Source: DASSLY01 sp035689185
GTDB taxonomy: Bacteria; Actinomycetota; Actinomycetes; Actinomycetales; Dermatophilaceae
Assembly (NCBI GenBank): GCA_035689185.1
Contig: DASSLY010000081.1
Span: 1 to 32,439, forward strand
DNA: 32,439 bases
Reading direction: 5' to 3'
Shown here: piece by piece, positions 30,121-32,439 of the stretch
Layout: every line of letters starts with the position of its first letter
Numbering within the stretch: position 1 is the stretch's first letter
The notes under the pieces: model-generated
What the model saw: only the letters and a program-made list of their open reading frames with translations
Told to the model about the DNA's origin: nothing
The model's database searches: none
Translations under genes and position numbers: made by a program

Positions 30121-30167
30121 GAGGTCGCAGGTTTAAATCCTGCCCCCGCTACCAATTTCAGGCTCGG
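30121..30167 (+). repeat. Right attachment-site-like direct repeat (tRNA-fMet 3' tail copy)
   Basis: Second copy of the 47-bp tRNA-derived repeat with two mismatches. Sequence to its left is not a tRNA, so this is a tail duplication rather than a second gene. Confidence 0.9.
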
Positions 30168-30190
30168 AATCCACCGATCCGAGCCTGAAA
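30156..30190 (+). terminator. Hairpin after the right repeat
   Basis: TTTCAGGCTCGG (30156-30167) pairs with CCGAGCCTGAAA (30179-30190), loop 11 nt, then GCATTTG. Its outer stem is the same as that of the tRNA terminator at 23092-23126; the inner stem differs. Confidence 0.8.
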
Positions 30191-30526
30191 GCATTTGCCG
30201 ATCTTGACCGAGTTTCCACGCTGGGTGCTCCCTCGACGGACAGGTCTGCGGCGCCAGCGGTGAACTTCCGACCGCGCATGGCATGGGGCATGAGGCGCCT
30301 GAGAAGTGCTGCTGCCCCCCCACCGTGGACGACTGGGCGTGGGTTTGTGGGAGCACTGGTGTCATGCTCGCCGGTGCCACCACGCTTGCCGAGCCAGCAC
30401 TGATCTGCACCTACCGCACCGAACCCGCCGGCGACGACTGGGCGTGGGACCCGTGGGAGCGCTGGTGTCATCCGCCCAGAGAGACGCAAGCGTGGTCAGG
30501 TGCGGTGAGCAGGAGTGAGACCGACG
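30191..30526. other. Intergenic region with no recognised gene
   Basis: 336 bp between the right repeat and the hydrolase stop. The main content is the imperfect direct repeat listed at 30328-30471. Short open frames are present but have poor codon composition. Confidence 0.6.
30328..30471. repeat. Pair of ~38-bp imperfect direct repeats
   Basis: GACGACTGGGCGTGGG, then TGGGAGCACTGGTGTCAT, starts at 30328. GACGACTGGGCGTGGG, then GTGGGAGCGCTGGTGTCAT, starts at about 30433. The copies are separated by about 65 bp and differ by a small insertion/deletion and few substitutions. They could be members of an extragenic repeat family. Confidence 0.7.
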
Positions 30527-31411
30527 TCAGGCCGCCCGCGCGAACCAGTCGATCGCGAGGTCGGCGACCGCGGCGGGGGCGTCGTCGGTGACGAAATGCG
30601 CTGCGTCGTCGACGGAGGCGAACTCGACGCGATCGGCGTACCGCTGCGGATTGCGGCAGACACGCCCCAGGATCTCATCGGTCCAGGGGTAGTCGCGGCG
30701 GCCGAAGACGACGAGGGTCGGGACCGTGAGCCGCCGACGGCGGTAGACCCCGCGTGCCAGGCGCATGGCTTCGGGCAGGACCATACCGCGGGTGAGCGGG
30801 CGCACCGCGCCGTCGATGCCGGCTCGGCGCATCGGGGCGAGGTGGGCTTCGACGGTTGCGTCCGTCATCGGGTGGGCGACGTACTCCTCCGAGAACACTC
30901 CGCGCAGCGAGGCACCCCTGCGGTGCCAGATGAACCGAGGCAGGTGCCGGAAGCCCGGGGCGAGCCTCGGGCTGAACGTCATGAAGAACGGCGGCACGGC
31001 GAGCTGAACTGCCGCACGAACCCGTTCGGGGTGGTCGTAGGTCAGCTGCAGTGCGGTGATGGCGCCCATGTCGTGCGAGACGAGGCGGGCCCGCTCGATG
31101 TGGAGGGCATCGAGGAGGGCGAGCAGGTCGCGGAGCCGGGTCTCGCGTTCGACACGCGGATCGTCGGCCACGGTCCAGCCGGCCCCGCGCAGGTCGGGGC
31201 AGATAACGCGGTAGCCGGCTGCGGCGATGACCGGAGCGACGGCGTGCCATTGCCACCAGTGCTGCGGGAACCCGTGCAGCAGCACGACCGGGTCGCCCTC
31301 GCCGATGGTGGCGACGTGCGTGCGAAGGCCGGGCGTCTCGACGACGAAGTGCTCGAAGCCGGGCGCCTCGGGCAGCGGCGGCGCCCAGGCTGAGGTGTCA
31401 ACAGAACGCAT
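30527..31411 (-). CDS. Alpha/beta hydrolase, epoxide-hydrolase-like
   Basis: 294-aa cytosolic alpha/beta hydrolase. Oxyanion/HGxP motif HGFPQHWWQW, nucleophile elbow VSHDMGAITA with Asp as nucleophile (as in epoxide hydrolases and haloalkane/fluoroacetate dehalogenases), a helical cap, and the late acid-base region DDAAHFVTDDAP with the catalytic His. The physiological substrate is not predictable. ATG 31411 is chosen; ATG 31435 and 31444 are in frame with weak ribosome binding sites. It is divergent from a TetR gene, with a shared palindrome between them, so induction by a TetR ligand is likely. Confidence 0.88.
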   Translation of the reverse strand: MRSVDTSAWAPPLPEAPGFEHFVVETPGLRTHVATIGEGDPVVLLHGFPQHWWQWHAVAPVIAAAGYRVICPDLRGAGWTVADDPRVERETRLRDLLALLDALHIERARLVSHDMGAITALQLTYDHPERVRAAVQLAVPPFFMTFSPRLAPGFRHLPRFIWHRRGASLRGVFSEEYVAHPMTDATVEAHLAPMRRAGIDGAVRPLTRGMVLPEAMRLARGVYRRRRLTVPTLVVFGRRDYPWTDEILGRVCRNPQRYADRVEFASVDDAAHFVTDDAPAAVADLAIDWFARAA

Positions 31412-31462
31412 GCTGCGAGGCTCGAGCGTAGACATGGCCACCATGTTCGTGGGATGCAACGA

Positions 31463-31478
31463 TACTATGATCATAGTA
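31463..31478. promoter_or_regulatory. TetR operator palindrome with overlapping -10 boxes
   Basis: TACTATGATCATAGTA is a perfect 16-bp palindrome. TATGAT, a near-consensus -10, occurs on both strands within it (31466-31471 plus; 31475-31470 minus), so one bound dimer would block both the tetR and hydrolase promoters. Confidence 0.8.
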
Positions 31479-31500
31479 GACCCGTCGGAAGGGGTTGTCG

Positions 31501-32055
31501 ATGTCGGCGGCCACCCGGGAGCGCGCACTCGAGGCGGCCGTGGAGCTGCTCGGCGCGCAGGGCGTGCGCGCGTTGACCCATGCCCGGGTCGATGAGCGGG
31601 CGGCCCTCCCGCCCGGGTCGACCTCGAACTGGTTCCGCACCCGGCGGGCACTCCTCGGCGGCATTGTCGACTGGATCGCCGGGCGCGAGCGCGCCGACTT
31701 CAAGCCGGCCACGACGCCGATGATCTCGGGAGTCGAGGAGCTGATCGACGGCTTGTGCGCCATGGCCGAACTGCAGGCCGGCCCATCCGCCGTGCGCACC
31801 CGCGCGCGCTACGCGCTGTTCCTCGAGCTCGCCGGCGACCCTGAGCTCGGCGAGCCCCTGCGGCGGCAGCGACGCGAGTTCGAGCAGTGGACCGAGCGGA
31901 TCGTCATCGCCGTCGGCATCGCCGACCCCGTGCCGGCGACCCGTGCCGTGATGGCGCTCGCCGACGGACTGCTCCTGCACCGGCTCACCGTCGACCCCGA
32001 ACTCGACCTGCGCCCCGCCATCGAACGCGCAGTGCGCGCCCTCGCGGATCCCTGA
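31501..32055 (+). CDS. TetR-family transcriptional regulator
   Basis: 184 aa. N-terminal TetR HTH: TRERALEAAVELLGAQGVRA, then THARVDERAALPPGSTSNWF in the recognition region. The ligand-binding domain follows (YALFLELAGDPELGEPLRRQ, then ATRAVMALADGLLLHRLTVD). GGAAGGGG (31487-31494) is 6 nt before ATG 31501. Divergent from the epoxide-hydrolase-like gene. The operator between them implies autoregulation and control of the hydrolase. Confidence 0.9.
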   Translation: MSAATRERALEAAVELLGAQGVRALTHARVDERAALPPGSTSNWFRTRRALLGGIVDWIAGRERADFKPATTPMISGVEELIDGLCAMAELQAGPSAVRTRARYALFLELAGDPELGEPLRRQRREFEQWTERIVIAVGIADPVPATRAVMALADGLLLHRLTVDPELDLRPAIERAVRALADP

Positions 32056-32174
32056 CGCGATGTTCCGGCGTCGTCAACCGCGGCCAGCCACGAGAGGGCC
32101 GCCAATTCGGCGAACGACGCACCTGGGACCTCAATGGGTCCAGTCCGCTGCTGCGCCGCGGGGCCCTTGCGTGA

Positions 32175-32439
32175 CCGGACCCGGGCTCAGCACCACCGCG
32201 AGGGGACAACGCTGGTGTCTGGACTGCCATCTGGACGGTCCGGGTTGAGGCCGACCGGATTCGACCGGTGTCCGGACGCGGTCCAGATCGGCTACGTGCC
32301 CCGGCGGCGGCCTACGCGTCATACGCGCTCGACGCGCCGGTGATGATGCTCCGCCGGCCCGGCGGGCGCTGGCAGCCCGACCCGGGGTTCACCCTGCGGG
32401 ACTGGGCGGCGAGGCGGGTCAGCGACCTGGCGCCTCCTA
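32175..32439 (+). pseudogene. Glutamate-cysteine ligase (EgtA-like) fragment lacking its N-terminal half
   Basis: From about 32223 the plus strand reads TAIWTVRVEADRIRPVSGRG, then AAAYASYALDAPVMMLRRPG and GFTLRDWAARRVSDLAPP to the window end. The YALDAPVM segment and following W/D-rich stretch resemble the central part of EgtA-type (GCS2) glutamate-cysteine ligases, the first step in ergothioneine synthesis. The frame is closed by a TGA at 32172 and no N-terminal catalytic half lies upstream: 32056-32171 has no recognisable gene. It is therefore a truncated gene or a breakpoint; the 3' part is cut by the edge. A diverged shorter protein remains possible. Confidence 0.5.

Larger units (their letters stand above)
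23056..30167. mobile_element. 7.1-kb accessory island integrated at tRNA-fMet (no integrase seen)
   Basis: The 47-bp direct repeats at 23056 and 30121 (7065 bp apart) bracket seven genes: three coupled minus-strand genes (78-aa protein, DUF2306, DUF4386), a LuxR-type ATPase regulator, an XRE-cupin regulator, a CPYC flavoprotein and a small membrane protein. The tRNA remains intact on the left, and only its 3' tail is present on the right. Genes inside use more A/T-ending codons and almost lack the GTATGCC/GGCATAC signature of the core. No integrase, relaxase or transposase is recognisable inside, so the element may be immobilised, mobilised in trans, or a remnant of something larger. Confidence 0.75.

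Noticed and set aside
30121..30153. A second tRNA-Met gene
   Set aside because: Only the T-arm and acceptor 3' half are present; sequence to the left cannot form the D-arm or anticodon stem.
32060..32248. Small ORF after tetR as a gene
   Set aside because: Composition is Arg/Pro-rich with no ribosome binding site or motif, and it overlaps the ligase-like fragment in another frame.

Overview
The window is very GC-rich, with G/C at nearly every third codon position. Its gene set is actinobacterial: WhiB7, UvrD2 with an HRDC domain, UPF0182, a PPA1309-like protein and DUF5679. Gene order uvrD2 - whiB7 - ABC1 kinase - Cys-rich protein - DUF2342 - PDZ/Lon protein - UPF0182 matches, from memory, the Mycobacterium tuberculosis Rv3193c-Rv3199c neighbourhood. 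An actinomycete of the Intrasporangiaceae/Dermatophilaceae type (Micrococcales) is my inference; no rRNA is present to confirm it.

Layout. 1-145: start of an IS3-family orfA running off the left edge. 360-8861: housekeeping nucleotide and DNA metabolism (dgt, dnaG, a hypothetical, a phosphotransferase-fold protein divergent from nudC, a small membrane protein, uvrD2). 8921-9784: the whiB7 locus, with a WhiB7-type promoter, a long leader carrying an 83-codon upstream ORF, an intrinsic terminator and a segment complementary to the whiB7 ribosome binding site. 10071-16941: small basic protein, alkaline-phosphatase-fold protein, ABC1 kinase plus four-Cys E1/cyclodehydratase-like protein (operon), DUF5679 zinc ribbon, YgjP-like metallopeptidase, DUF2342 protein. 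17132-22712: moaE coupled to a PDZ/Lon-type membrane protease, a PPA1309-like gene and a large UPF0182 membrane protein.

23013-30190: an initiator tRNA-Met gene whose last 34 nt plus downstream sequence are repeated 7065 bp away (45 of 47 bp identical). The repeats bracket an accessory island with no recognisable integrase. It carries a minus-strand operon of an XRE-cupin regulator translationally coupled to a MalT-type LuxR ATPase regulator; a divergent CPYC thioredoxin-reductase-like flavoprotein whose promoter overlaps a palindromic operator; a small two-helix membrane protein; and a coupled three-gene operon (DUF4386 and DUF2306 membrane proteins and a 78-aa protein) behind a second long inverted repeat. 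This looks like a self-contained two-regulator redox or small-molecule response cassette.

30191-32439: intergenic repeats, an epoxide-hydrolase-like gene divergent from a TetR regulator around a perfect 16-bp palindrome, then a fragment resembling the middle of a glutamate-cysteine ligase (EgtA-like) without its N-terminal half, cut by the window edge.

Two genome-scale signals recur. Many starts have a TAnnnT-like -10 box ending 6-7 nt before the start codon, predicting leaderless mRNAs. The heptamer GTATGCC/GGCATAC is strongly over-represented in the core (16 copies by eye before position 22,713) and nearly absent from the accessory right end (1 copy).
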